Source of the DNA: Strongylocentrotus purpuratus
Lineage: Eukaryota > Echinodermata > Echinoidea > Camarodonta > Strongylocentrotidae
Assembly (NCBI RefSeq): GCF_000002235.5
Contig: NW_022145596.1
Span: forward strand, 1,165,852-1,229,851
Direction of reading: 5' to 3'
DNA length: 64,000 nt
In this document: positions 34,286 through 48,100 of the stretch, piece by piece
How the letters are laid out: each line of letters opens with the position of its first letter
How positions within the stretch are numbered: position 1 is the first letter of the stretch
Translations under genes and position numbers: made by a program
Notes under the pieces: generated by a model
What the model saw: the letters and a program-made list of their open reading frames with translations, nothing else
The model's database searches: none
What the model was told of the DNA's origin: nothing

Positions 34286-35034
34286 GGCCAAGTACTATTA
34301 TTCTGAATCAGAATTAATCATTATAATGGATACAGTCATGAAATGACTTTGCATTCCATAAATCAGTTGCCTAAACCACAGCTTATGAATACTGGCCTAT
34401 ATAGCTTATATTTTGCCCTATGTAATATGCGATCGTTCAATACAAAAAATGCATGATTATCAGTAATTTCTCTTTTTATATTTTAAACAAAACTACATGA
34501 ATATAATTATGTACAAAATATTGTTTTCAGATATATCTTGCCAATGTTAATATCCAATGAAATAGGAACATACTTTAAAATCAAATGCAGTTTATAATCA
34601 CGAAAAATGCTCTGATCTGCGTTCTAAATGATCATGTTCTTCCTTTGGAAATGTAGAAAATTTGGAGACGGTACATGAACGTGTGAAATAACCTCGGATA
34701 TTGGTGTGTAATATGATTATTGAGGCCAATTAGAAATGTGATATCATGATCAGGTTAATTATCTCTCCATCATGCAAACAAGGTGCTCCGATATTTGCTC
34801 CAATGATATTTGATCCAGGCATTATTTTTACAAAGATGTAGGTGTAAATGAGGAGGATGCTCGAAACATGAAGAAGCGGAGGGATGAAGCTGGAGGGGGT
34901 ATTATCATGGTGTGAGATTCAGAAAACCCTTGCTGTAAGAGGGAAAACGCTGACTTTAATAAATGATGATGGGTTAGAATAAGGGATACAATTGTGTTTT
35001 AGGTTTGTTTTGGTTTAGGATATAATATAATAAT

Positions 35035-35445
35035 GATTATAATATTCCACTTTTATATAGTGCTTGATGTCTCTAAGCGCTTTACAGATATTGTTTGAGA
35101 CTTGTGGAATAGCATTATCGCCAAAGTTGATAGATGTAGTGGCACCTAGAGGAGGGGATCGGGATGTTTTGATGAAGGGTTGAAGTTAGGATATTGGTTG
35201 GTGTCGGTCGCTTTACAGATATTGTTTGAGACTTGTGGAATAGCATAATCGCCAAAGTCGATAGATGTAGTCCTAGAGGAGGGGATCGTGTTTGATGAAG
35301 GGTTGAAGTTAGGATATTGGTTGGTGTCGGTCACTTTACAGATATTGTTTGAGACTTGTGGAATAGCTGTAGTCCTAGAGGAGGGGATCGTGTTTGATGA
35401 AGGGTTGAAGTTAGGATATTGGTTGGTGTCGGTAATAGACCTTGG
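35035..35445 (+). repeat. SINE-tail-like start followed by three tandem units of about 130 bp
   Basis: cgctttacagatattgtttg, then gacttgtggaatagc, a variable part, and gaagggttgaagttaggata, then ttggttggtgtcggt, repeated three times. Frames on both strands (35146-35482) are repeat by-products. Confidence 0.85.
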
Positions 35446-35905
35446 AGCTATTGTCATCAGAGCATGTGTCATACAATCATAAATATATCTTTATTAGAAG
35501 ATGGCATTAACTTTAATGATTTATGGTACTGGTAGTGAAATACGTTCAAATTAAACTTGGTGAATACATTTTTTTTTTTTTTGTCGTCTATCACTGCAAA
35601 GAGCTTTGTGCAAATTAACAATACATTTCATGTGTGTAAAAATTTGCTGTTTTTTTTATAGCTAATATAAATTATAGCTATTTTAGAACTTATGGTCATT
35701 TAAAACTACTTTCTTTGTCCATTACTTGGCCATTATACAGTTTAACATTTTTTTTCATTAGCCGAGATCCAGGGACCAGTTACTCAAAACCATCACGAGT
35801 CTAAGTTTGTGGACATCTCATAAAAACACATGTTAATTCTCTTTCAATTGGATGTTCAAGAAGTAAGCCCGTCTTGTGAAACGGCCCCCAGATTACCTGA
35901 CTTAA

Positions 35906-36216
35906 GCTATGGTCAAAAATCAGAGCAGCGACCGACCGATCAGTAGCCTGCTCGGTCGCTGCTGGAATTTGGGCATCGCCCAGCGATTAGGTCGGTGCCC
36001 GGGCGGCGACCGCCCAGGCACCGAGTGAAAAGTGAGCAGGCGCCGACCAAATTTTAACTCCGCGCTAAAACTTCAGCGGCGACCGAGCGATGCCCTTAAA
36101 AACGAGCGGTGCCTGGGCGGCCGCCGCTCGCTGGCCGGGCAGCCGCTGGGCAGAATTGGTTAAAAACTCGCCGCTCGGCCGCCGAGCAGGCTTCTTTTGG
36201 GTAATGTGACCATAGC
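35906..36216. mobile_element. GC-rich MITE with GCTATGGTCA ends
   Basis: GCTATGGTCA (35906-35915) and TGACCATAGC (36207-36216) are exact inverses bounding about 310 bp of unusually GC-rich sequence in an AT-rich region. The interior repeats gcgaccgagcg, ggtcggtgcc and gccgagcagg in both orientations, suggesting subterminal transposase sites. Superfamily unknown. Confidence 0.65.
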
Positions 36217-36699
36217 ATAACACCGACAGGTAATAAAGTCAGTATATGATATACGGTAGGTTTGGGTTGATCATTTGCCTGGCTTTTGTAAGAAAGTAGC
36301 TATATTAGATAACTACCAAACTTTTTTAATCATAAATTGTACTTGGAAAGAATTCTGTTTAATATGATGAATAGATTCATGTGTTTTATTTTTTTTAACA
36401 ATTATGAATTGATACAACTATATATAAAGATTTGAAAATTCAACCAAGTTGATATAAAGATTGATTGATATTGCATGTGATATCATATTGTACATGGCTG
36501 TAAAACTTTGGTGATATTAAAAATGATTTTCCATACAATGTCCTCTCATGGTCTTTCTTCCACCTTCAAGCTTTATCACATAGGGCACAGTACTCTGCTG
36601 TCATTATTTGTGTACTAAATGAATAGAAAGTGAGGGTCTGATTCGCACTCAGTTGTCTGTGCTTTATAAAGCCCTATAGTAAACCAGTGGTTAACCATA

Positions 36700-36915
36700 G
36701 ATGGAAAATGTGAACACAGGCCTTTGCAGTTACATGCATTCTTAAATGGAGTGGAAAAGATGAGAAATATCGGGAGAGCCTGACAAAGGGAGGGAAGGAA
36801 AGAAAGAGGTTAGGGAGAGAGCAGACAGGAAGGAAAAGAGAGCAAGCAAGCATTGGAAAGAGTCGAGAAAGAAAGAGCAAGTAAGAGAGAGGAGAGGAGG
36901 GGGGGGGGGGGGATG
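36700..36915. repeat. Purine-rich GA tract ending in poly-G
   Basis: gaaaga/gagaga-rich sequence. The minus-strand serine/leucine/proline frames here are composition artefacts. Confidence 0.6.
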
Positions 36916-37298
36916 AGCAGAGTCTTGAAACATACCAGTACAGTTATTAGATGTGTTTTCTAGAAGGTTATATAGGTAAGTGTACTAACAATTTCAATAT
37001 ATCTTGTAATTTTATTCCAAAGTATTTACAAACATAGTGTACAGTTAAAATACATTAAAATTTGGTCAACATGATCTGGATGGTTCCTATATTAAAAGGA
37101 TATCTAACTTTAGTAGTATATACTACTCTAAAAGAAAAAAATGAGAAAGTTATGATTTTCTTATAATAAGATTGTAATCACTTGCATATAGGCACTTCAT
37201 ATTGGCTGAATCGGCTGTGTTTCTCTTATTTTTCCGCTTTCACCCAAATCAAATTGTTACATTGCAAGGTTTAGATTACCCTTAAATTAGCCTAGGGC

Positions 37299-37774
37299 CA
37301 AGTGGCGGATCCAGGGGGGTAAAAAGGGGGCATGTGCCCCCCCCCCCCCCCCCCCGGCCAAAAAAATATGTTAAAATAAAAAAATGCCAATGGCTGACCT
37401 AAAATTGTGACATTACCATACATGCCAACTGTTCAGATTAAAGAGGAACATTCCTCTTTTTGGGAGAAGATAATTATCATTTTAATGCAGGTGTTCCTCT
37501 TCCTGTACAAATTTGTCTGTAGTATTGAATAGGAGAGTTAGGATTGTTCCTCTTTTTTTTGAAAATAGCATAATTTGTACAGATTTCTGATTTTCAAATG
37601 TTGACATTACCCCCCCCCCCCCCCCCCCCCCCCCCCAACGGAGCAAAATGTCAAATTAAAGAGTCGTTGCGATTTTTTTGGGACTAAAAAAAAAAAAAAA
37701 ATATATATATATGTTCTCTTTCCCACCGTGTGCCCCCCCCCCCCCCCAGCAAGAAATTCCTGGATCCGCCCCTG
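37299..37774. mobile_element. hAT-like MITE with poly-C tracts
   Basis: The left end aagtggcggatccagggggg and right end ggatccgcccctg are inverse-related to the element at 13365-13668. GGGCC borders both sides. Three long C runs fill the interior (27 C at 37610-37636). Confidence 0.5.
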
Positions 37775-38646
37775 GGGCCTATAGTCAACAGCTAGGTTTT
37801 TTAAAAGCTGGTTGCTTGTTAGTTCATAGATTGTGTACATTGTCAATCAGAGTGATTAATCAAAACATTTTCTTTTTGGTAATTCAATCTTAATTCATAC
37901 CTCTCTGAAAACTAAAAAATATATAAAAAGTATAGAATGCAACAAGATAGAGTATTCATGATCAGAATAATTGATAGCAACAGTCATTACTGTATATATG
38001 CATCACATGAGAAACAATATTTTACTTTATAAACTAAGATAGCAGTGCCATTTCCGCTTCTTTGTATTCTACTCTCCAGTCCTGGAGGGCGTTTCACATG
38101 CCTCTGTTTGCTCCCATCATTTACTGGTATTGATCTCTCAAGGGACGTACAAATCGTGGTCACAAATCTACAAAATTTACCTTTTTTGATAGTTCGCGAT
38201 TGAAGGAAAAGATATTATCTAAAGATCATAATTGAGAGACCAATGCAGGTGTGAGAGCAACCAGTGGCATGAATGGCCTGCTATAGGTAATTCCAACTTA
38301 AAGTCGATCTTAGTATTTGTGTAACACCCCCCAGATATCAGAAGTTTTCAGTACAGCAAGGTTCTCTTAAACTTAATAGGGTTCGACTGTACATATTGCA
38401 TCATGAGAAATATTTCTGTTTTTATAAATACCAAGCAATGTCATTTCTTGTTCCAGAAATGAAAGAAAAAATGAATCAGTCATCATTCATCGATAGGAGT
38501 TGTATATCGATGGGAGTTGTATATAATGATCAGATTCATTTTGGCTGCAACAAAAGAAATTTCCCTTACCTATTTGCCTCACCCCGGCCTGTGGCAAGAA
38601 ACGTAAATTTAACTAAGTTGAAATGATGAATTGAAATTACAGAATA

Positions 38647-38904
38647 TCATCTTTCATTGTTGTTAAAGTCATACCTAGCCAAGATTGGGAAATGATCTGA
38701 AGGGAAAAGTTCATTAGGACAAGCATGTAAAGGTTTTATCAATTCTTTGTTAATCATCTGTAAGATTCCGAGGCAAGAGAGGGCGCTAGAGTTAAACCAT
38801 TGATAATCCAAAGTGACTTCACAGTACAGATCCATGTTGGGTATCTTCGGCGGCCACTCTGAACCATCGTAGTCATCATAGTTTGTAAATGGTACTTCAT
38901 GGCC
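38647..38904 (-). CDS. Nuclease exon 7b, distal alternative terminal exon
   Basis: Acceptor aatacag|ggccat, 85 codons plus TGA, phase 0. Encodes GHEVPFTNYDDYDGSEW, LDYQWFNSSALSCLGI and ACPNELFPSDHFPILARYDF. It aligns along its length with exon 7a but lacks the latter's proline/lysine-rich insert. It is fully intact, arguing for selection. Confidence 0.82.
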   Translation of the reverse strand, partial: GHEVPFTNYDDYDGSEWPPKIPNMDLYCEVTLDYQWFNSSALSCLGILQMINKELIKPLHACPNELFPSDHFPILARYDFNNNER

Positions 38905-41900
38905 CTGTATTGTGAAGAAAAAAAAGCAAGATCGATACGGAATAGTATTCCAACTTAATGATAATCAAATCATTATGGTTACATTTGTATAGCACTTCCT
39001 ACTATGCTTCTAAGAGCTTTATATTGTTATTATTATTATCCCTGTCATCGCGGATTAAATTGCTAATTAATCCACACATAATAGTGTGTACACACTCCGC
39101 TCCCTTGAAGTGTCCGGCCAGGCGCCATATTTCCAGCGCACACATGCCAATCCAACCACATTAACGCTTGCATCGTAAAGGGTATACCCATCTAACACCT
39201 GGGCGGAGATTGGCAAATGCAGAGTTGTATGTTTTGCCAAATGTGTTTATATAGTGCCGTGGTGGGACTCGAACCAGGAACCTTTTGATCCCCAGTCCGG
39301 GGCATATCCACTAAACCACGACACCTCTACATAGTACATACTTGATAATTGTATTGATTTACATGCCCTAATAGAGCTTAAATCAGATAAATATCAAGTA
39401 AAATCATATTTTAGGTGTAAATTTATACTTACTTAATGCTTATATCTTTCAACATTGTTGAATTTGCACAGCTTTAATTGATAAAATACATGAACATGGC
39501 GATTCCTCTTATTGTAAGAACAGTGAATTAGAACTTTGAATGGGGAGTCATCTTTACAACAACAAAAAATTGCTCCTTCAAGAAAGAGGAGGGGGGGGGG
39601 GATGTGATGTCTAACAATTATACTGGTAACTAAAAGATTAGATCATTGAAGATGAATATAAGCATTAATTCATTTGTAAGTATCTCAACATTTGTATTTA
39701 GTGTAAGTGTAAGTGTAGTTTACAACTTGTATTTCAATGGAAAGTTTGAGATATATGCCATGTATGTTTTGAATTCATGTTTTTAATGTACATGTTTTTT
39801 ATGTGAATGCAGGGCTCTCTGAGAGAGCAGGTCCAGAAATGGACTTGAAATGAAACCATGCATCCTGTTGAAAATAAAACTAAAATTTAAAAAAGAATAA
39901 TAATATGAACGTGACCGACATATGAGAATTAAACCACATCAGGAAAAGTCCAAGTTATTTTGTCCCATGCCCTATCAACCACAAGTCATCCAAGAGTTAG
40001 TAATAAATTTGGATTAATAAAGCGTTTAATAAGGAAAACCATCTCTTAGCACTTCTACAGATAGCATTAATATTACCCCAGTCATCAGATTCATTCACAC
40101 ACACAGGTCCACCATTTCCATTCTCTGGGGGGAGTATTCCTACTATTATCAATGGCTTATGATGATTAATACCACAAAGGCTTCGTCATCCTAACAGGTA
40201 CCCATTTCTCTCCTGGGTATGGATTGGCAAATGTAGATTAATGCCTTGCCAAATGACATAAGTGCTGTGTCGGGTATCGAACCCAGTACGACTTCTAAAT
40301 ATCCAGTCAAGTGCTTAAATCACTCGACTACAGCATCACAACTTAAGTATATCTGAAAATCATATTTATTTGCAAGCCTTACTAGAGCTTAAATCAGATA
40401 AATATCAAGAAAAAGGGAATTTTAGGTAAAAACTTATATTCATATTGTAACATATGGGACACTAGATGACCAGCTGAAGTACCTTGGATTTACCCTTGCC
40501 CTTCATATACACTGAATTTAGACAGAACTGTGAAAGAAAACAAATCTACACTCAGTGCTTTTACCTACTTTCTGGATAAGGTTTAATGTAGAAATCTTGA
40601 CTTCATGTATAAAACTATACATTGATCGTTTGACAACAAAAGTTGAACTCTATGAATATATAATACCTGTAAATATATAATATAATAATAATAATAAATA
40701 ATAATAATAAATTTATATAGTGCAGCTTTTATACAAAATATATTCAGCTGTGCTGGTTAAGAGCTCCTTTTTACTAAATTCTACAAAATAAGATCTCTCA
40801 GTTGAACAAATAAATTTTAAATTGGATTTAAAAACATTGAGAGATGGAGTGCTTCGTATTTCTATTGGCAAGCTATTCCATAGTTTGGGTGCAGCATTAG
40901 CAAAAGCACGGTCCCCAAGAGTTACTTTAGTTTTGCCATGGGGAATCTGAAACAATAATTTATCTGTGGAACTGCGCAGGCTACGACTGTGTGACTGGAC
41001 TTTGAGTTAAAGTAATTCTGTGATGTAATTAGGGGCTTGACCATTTAATGATGTATAGACAATTAACAATATTTTGAATGAGATTCTTTGACGGACTGGC
41101 AACCAGTGGAGTTCTCTCAGAAGAGGTGCAGTTGAAGTGAATTTCGACCGACGATAGACAAGTCTATAAATGTAATAAATGTAATGACTGCAATTTCAAC
41201 CAATCAGATGGCTTGATTTATAAAGAGAGGTATATGATATATATTATTAACCGTATCAGACATCTGAGCAAGGCAATTTTTAAATGTTATTGCCCTCAAA
41301 GTTTAATTGATAAGCCAACAAAACTATGGGCGAGAAAAATATTATTGACCGCTCAGCAAAGTCAATGGAATTTTGTGTGAAATTTGCAGGTCAATAATTA
41401 TATAATATTGACTGGCCTTGAGGGAGATACCACATATATTGCCCAAACTAGACTCATATTGCCCTGAGTCAAAGACGAGGGCAATATGGATCTTGTGAGG
41501 GCAGTATATGTGGTATCTACCAAAAGTTAAGCCAGTCAATATTTGTATTGTTATCCAAATCAGACATCTAGAGCAAATACATAAATCAACCATGTCAAAG
41601 AACTGAACAAAGTTAACTTTGTCAAACAGCAGTGCTTGACGAAATTTTCGATACACTGCAAACAGTGTGCCTTCCGTTCCCTCTGCTAAGGAAAACTAGG
41701 GCAATACAGTTTTGCAAATGACCAGCTCAGATGTCTGATACGGGTAATAATAATACACAGTTAACCAATGAACTAATATTGCCCAATCAGAAAAGTAAAT
41801 GGCAAAATGCGTGTTAAACTAGCAGGCAATAATGTAGAGTCCACATCCTGGTATTTTATCGTTTTCATTGCGCATCTATTACGCGTATGAGAACCTGCGC

Positions 41901-42064
41901 ACTTTGTGACGTAATAATCACACCCAAGACACACTGTTTGCAGTGTATCAATAATTTCGTCAAGCACTGGATGCACATGCAGTGCTGGTTTGACAATGTT
42001 TTTGCAACTTTTCATGCTAGGGAACCCTGTGCAGTGTAGGCTACTTATTTTACATAATTTAAGA

Positions 42065-42101
<37 letters not shown>

Positions 42102-45100
42102 ATATTAAAAGTTTCTAGTTTGCTCTAGATTTCTAGTTTGCTCTAGATTTCTGATGTGGTTAATAATAGTAATATTGACTGCCTAATTCAGGACAATACT
42201 TGTCATATACATGAATATATCGCCCTCACCTTCGGTTCAGGCAATGTTGTATTGTTGTATAAACTATAATACAAATATAATACTGTACAATGTAAATGCA
42301 GCATAATTTTTGAGACCAACTTAAACCGACTACAAAATTAAACAATGAATCCTAAAGCACAAACCCTAATGTCATTGATATATTCATTATAGATATTTAA
42401 ATATAAAAAGCTTTACATAATTAGGCAAAACATGGTTAATACACATGTATTTGCTTCAAGATCCATATTAAGATATATTATTATTGAAAATTGAATTTAC
42501 AAAAAAAAATTTACAATAGTAATATTGACTGCCTAATTCAGGACAATACTTGTCATATACATGCATGTATCGCACTCACCTTCGGTTCAGGCAATGTTGT
42601 ATTGCCCTGAAGGAGGTCAATATTTATACTTAATGATAGATCTACATATAAAAAGAGTAAAAACATATGAAAGACAATTGGCAGGTTTCTGCACACCGTA
42701 CTTCAATTTGCTGTAAGTTATTTACACTTTTATGAGATGTAATATGTTATGGTTCCTTGCAAAATACAGGTATTCTTGTCACCTGCACATAGACTATCAT
42801 TTGAACTCAGTATAATATAAGATAGAATTTCATTCTTCTTCTATGGTTTTTCACATAAAATTGCATATTTATTACTAATACTGTACATTTATTTAAAAGA
42901 CAATTAATGGCACCTACATTTAGGAATGATTAAAAAAATGAATTATACATATTGTTGGAGAGCTTTAAAAATCTAAAAATATTACATAATTTGGATATTC
43001 AATCATTTCACATACCTATTACACAACTGCTACATATTGAAGAACAATGAATTTTAATAGTTTATAAATCTGAATGTATCATAACAATTTGATTATTTAC
43101 TTGTTTTGAGTTGTTAATACATAAAAAATAGTATTTCAAATAAATGAAATGTGCTTTCATTTACTCATTGACTCCAGAGTTTCCAAAACAGCTTGAATGA
43201 TTTAAAGAAAATCATGCATTAGTTTTGTAAATGCTTTTCTTGTTTCCTTTGTATATACTAATCCCCTCTTTGTTACTTTTGACAGCCAGAATAGTTGCCT
43301 TACAACTATTGCCATCATATTTACCGTGTGGATCATCTACATCTTTTACACTAAGGTAAATTGCCTTTAATAAGACTGGCAGAATTGAAGAAACCTGCAA
43401 CTTGTATTCATAAGACCTCGACAGTCTTCTCCCAGACTTGAGTGCAATTCTATCTGGAACGATGTCAGTGCAGTTCTATCATAAACCAAACTGCCTCGTA
43501 CTCTCACACTATTCATGTAATGACAACTTTACATAAACTTATATTTTCCAATGATTGGCAAGTGATCAGAAGGAAAATACTCATTAGGACAGGCATAAAA
43601 TGGAAAAATTTCCCTCTCGTCCACCATTTCTAAGACACCATAGCAGCAAAGACTTTCAGAATCAAACCACTGATAGTCCAACGAGGCTATGAACTTGCTA
43701 TCACCGTATTTTTTCGGGTCGGTCAGATAAGGCTTGCGAGGGCGTTTAGGTGGGTAAGGTTTAGAGATCTGTGCTGGTAATTCAACCATGTCTGCTGACC
43801 ATTCTGCCCCCACACAATCATCTACGTCTGAAAAGGGACTTTCTTGACCCTGAGGTAGTTTGTGGTAAAAGAGGAAAGTAAAACAAATATCAAAATGAGA
43901 AAGAATAATCCAAGACCCTCAGGGTCTCAGATAGCAGCCAACAAGATGATTTGATCTATTATCCTCCATCTACAATGTATGCTGGTAGAGACACATGCAC
44001 TGCTGGTCAATTTTATAAGCAACAATGTCCTTTGGCAAGACATTAATCTACACTTGCCACTCTCCATCCAGGTGTTAAATGGGAACCGGTAGGAAGGAAT
44101 TCCTTAAATGTTGTGAGCGTCAAAATCGGCAGCCTAGCATAGCTGGGTAATGTTGGAGCGCTTTGAGGACCTTGCAAGGTCGATAGGTGCGCTATATAAG
44201 AATCCAATATTATTATTATTATTACTACTGTTAATTGTGCTCCCCCTAGTATGATCCTGTGGAGATGAGTGTACAACCCTGCCAGGTGATGGATTGTGGA
44301 AGATGATTGAAGGTACAGGTGATAGATGAGTAGAAGATCTTGTTAACACACAGCTGTCAAAGTAAAAGAACCTGACAATGCTGGCTCTTTTTCCATGGAA
44401 AGAATTAATAATAACATAATAATAATAATAATAGTACAAATGTATCTCATAGCATCATTTTTCAAGTAGACTGTGGTGAAAATAGATCATAGCTGTGTAA
44501 ACATACATATATCACAATATAGCATACATGGCCCATGACAGTAAAGTTTCCAAAACAGGGCATAACATATAAACACAAAACATACTGTTGTACAGATATG
44601 ATACATAGTTCAATGAGATGATATAAATGAGGTAATTTACATTTCAGAAATAATAATTAAAATGGAAATAAATTAAATATAGGTGTTGTTTTTATCATAT
44701 GAGAATGAACGATGTTGAAAGTTTACTGCATCATATCTGATCAAGCCTTTACACGATACCTAGCTACATGTTACCTTTAGCACCCTAACCCTAAATCTAA
44801 TTGATAACCCTCATGCAACCCCAACTCTAACCCTATATCATTAGCACGATGAAGCCTAGAGGGATTGTCTCCAGTCCTTTGTCAGAGAACCAGATTTAAG
44901 CGCAGATTCCCTCTTTAACTCTTCCATCAGATCAACAGCTCTAAGAATGAGCACTGCAGACTCAGATTGACATGGTTGTTATGAACAAGTGATAGGATAA
45001 TAGTGTGCATATTAACTTTATAATGATACAAGGAAAGGCAATGGAGAACTACAGGTATGAATCATAAATGAATATGTATGTACTTACAGCAACTGTTTTG

Positions 45101-48100
45101 TAGGCACTTTTCAACCCAGGCAAGTTATGCTTGAAACACAGAGGCAAGATGTCAAGTAGGCTCTGAAAAATATTCAAAAGCACATTGATAAATATTATTT
45201 ATTTAAACAGTCAAACTTGTCTTAATGGCTACCTCGATCTCTATAAAGACCACCCGTCACTTGTGGTCACCCACATTGTCTCCGTCTGGAAAGAAATGTG
45301 TGTTGAAGAACCCGTCTTAAAGGATAACCACAGTGGCCACTTACTGTGTTTCCCTTTGGTGGCCTTATTAGACAGGTTTACTGTACTTATAACTAGACAT
45401 AATAATTCAAATATACTGTAGCCATGATTTCTCATGAGGAATTTGATATCATTTGGCTATATGATAACAAGACAGGTGTTATCAATCACCTAGGAGGACT
45501 TCACTTTTACGACTGACATGCGTCACATAATGCAGCAAACAATTAAGGGCATGTACCTTCCACCCACTTTTATAAAAAAAATCGCCAGAAGGAAAGCCGT
45601 CATCATAACAACTTTGAAAGACAACAGAAAGCTTTCTGCGTCGGGTGAGCAAGTTTTCGGAAGGATACTGGATTTTACTAATGTTCCAAATTCTAATCGG
45701 GGCAGCGCCAGGAGCGTCACAACATGACGGACATGTGCGCTATATAAGAACCCACCATTATTATTATTATTATTACACAGAATTAAACATTCCAGTGTGT
45801 ACAATCGTCAAGACTTGACAAATAATATGTCCAACATGTTATGATTGGAAAACATAATGAACACAATGTGAAATTTTCGAAAATACTTTTCATAATGATA
45901 TTTTAGGCCTGACCATAGATGTGTGAGTATTTATGAAAAGGATGTTCAGATCAAATTGCACTTACTGTATACAGTACTTACCGTTTGGTTGAAAATTTGT
46001 GATTCTGACAGTCCGAAGATTCGCAGGTTCATATAGGCCTAATACTAAAAAAAAACTTTATTATTCCCAAGGTTTCTAATTATTACAAAGGATCATAATT
46101 CCAAAAAAATGTAGGATTCACAACTTTGGAAATGAAACTGGTTTCATAATTCTGAAGGTTCATAATTTCGAAAGAGAGATGATTTGGCCTTTGTAAACCA
46201 AGTGCCCCCCCCCCCCCCCACCAGTTATCGTCCATGGTCAATACAAGACAAGACTTACTTTGCTTTCGCTACCAATCTTGATTGGGTATTGACGAATAAA
46301 CTGCTCTCCATTGGCATCTAGCTTCCCATCATGCATCAGCTGATATCCCGTCATGTTTGGTTCCTGGTTGAAATCTCCACACAGGATGTGGGCATGCTCA
46401 GGACCCCCTGCAAACTCCCCTAGGGCATTGATGGCTAACCCTGCCTGTATGGAGGGAGGGAAGAGGACACACAGGAAAGACAGAAAAGTGAAAAAACAGT
46501 ATGAGCAACAAAAAAAACTTTTTCAATAATGACAAGTTTAATGTTCAAGTACTAGTAAAAGTCTAGTATATCAAATTCAAGCTATTATTCATCCGTTTTC
46601 CTTATAATGTTTGTTGTCTGTTTAGCATTAATCTATTATGCAAAGCACTTTGAGCAATTATTTTATTCCATTTTACGCTATTGTATGTAACAATAAAAGG
46701 TGTATGTATTATCCATATGATCAATAGGCTTCAAAATGTTGTCCAAATATAGTTTTTACATAATCCAAAAAATGTTGTTTGGGGGATCACAAGAACATGC
46801 AGACAAAAGGATTAGTGGGCAAAATGTAGATCTACTATGCCTCAGGTAACAAACAGAATGAGTACAAGAGGGAACAATAAGGACCCAAAATGTGTTTTTA
46901 AATAACTAGATCAGGGTAAGAGGGAAAAACAGAAACCCTAAAACTGTATCATATGTGACATTCTGTTTTAGTTGCTTTTCAAAGGTTGATTATCCTATTC
47001 TACTCTCATTTAGTTAGCCAAATTTCTTGTTGTTTTGATATAATTTACCTTTGAGGTTTTGTTTCTGTTTCCTCTATGCTTCTCTTGTGTGTGGTTTATT
47101 GTTTGCCCATTTATATTTTATTATCATAATGATATAATGACTCAAACAAATAATAATAATAATACAAATGATACAAATAATAATAATAATATTGGTATTG
47201 TCAATAATGTAAATTCAGAGAAAATATCTATATAATAAGAATGTTAAAGTGCTATATGTTTATTTTCTTTATATACTCATTTTATGTTGAATCATGTCAC
47301 ATATACATTTTATCTATTTTTCTCTGTGAATAATTAAAACACACAAAAAAATCTTCCTTTTGGACGAATAAAACTTGAATTTGAATTTGTTACTTCTTTT
47401 GTTTGAGATAATAGTTATAGTGATGTCACTTTTTGTTTGAGTGAAATGTATGCAGTTTCTTTCGATAGAAATTTGACTTTGTCTTTTTAGGTTTTGTTTC
47501 TATTTAATGGCTTTCTTCTATTTTGTTCTACTTTGAAAAATAACAACGAAAAGAGACAAACTAAAGCTTCTTGTCTGGCCCTCATTGTTCATTCTTGCAA
47601 CTTCCTCTGATTTATAAGGGCAAGACCAAAAACAGTAGTATGTTTGTTTTCTTTTATTATCTTTTTTATCTCCTTTTTTGAGGAGGTTCATTTATTTATG
47701 ATGTCGGGATTAGATTTCCATAATTAATATTATTCTAATTTGTTGGATAAACACAGAATAGAAAAAGAAGGGAAGGGGATGGGATCTTAAATACACCTAC
47801 TCTATATAATGTACCTGTAGTGTTATAACATCAATGTTTTTGTAGTCACCAAACAGGAGATGTGTATTCCCAATGGAGACTCTCTTCTTTGTCTTTATAT
47901 CTTGTAGCTTAGTTAGGAGGACTAAATGATCTTGATTGACGTAAGACAGCACACTCTCCTGAGCTTCATCAGAAAGCTTAGCCTTCTCACATGCCTGCAT
48001 AGAAATAAAAAGAAGTAATCTATTTGAAAGCAAATCAACATTCTGTTATTCAGCCACAATCAACAATAAACATAGAGGCCTTCAGAAAACTATTACATTT

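Noticed and set aside
44775-44840. Telomere-like ccctaa words (also near 58850 and 62985-63110)
   Set aside because: Only a few scattered, degenerate copies; too weak to call an interstitial telomeric array.
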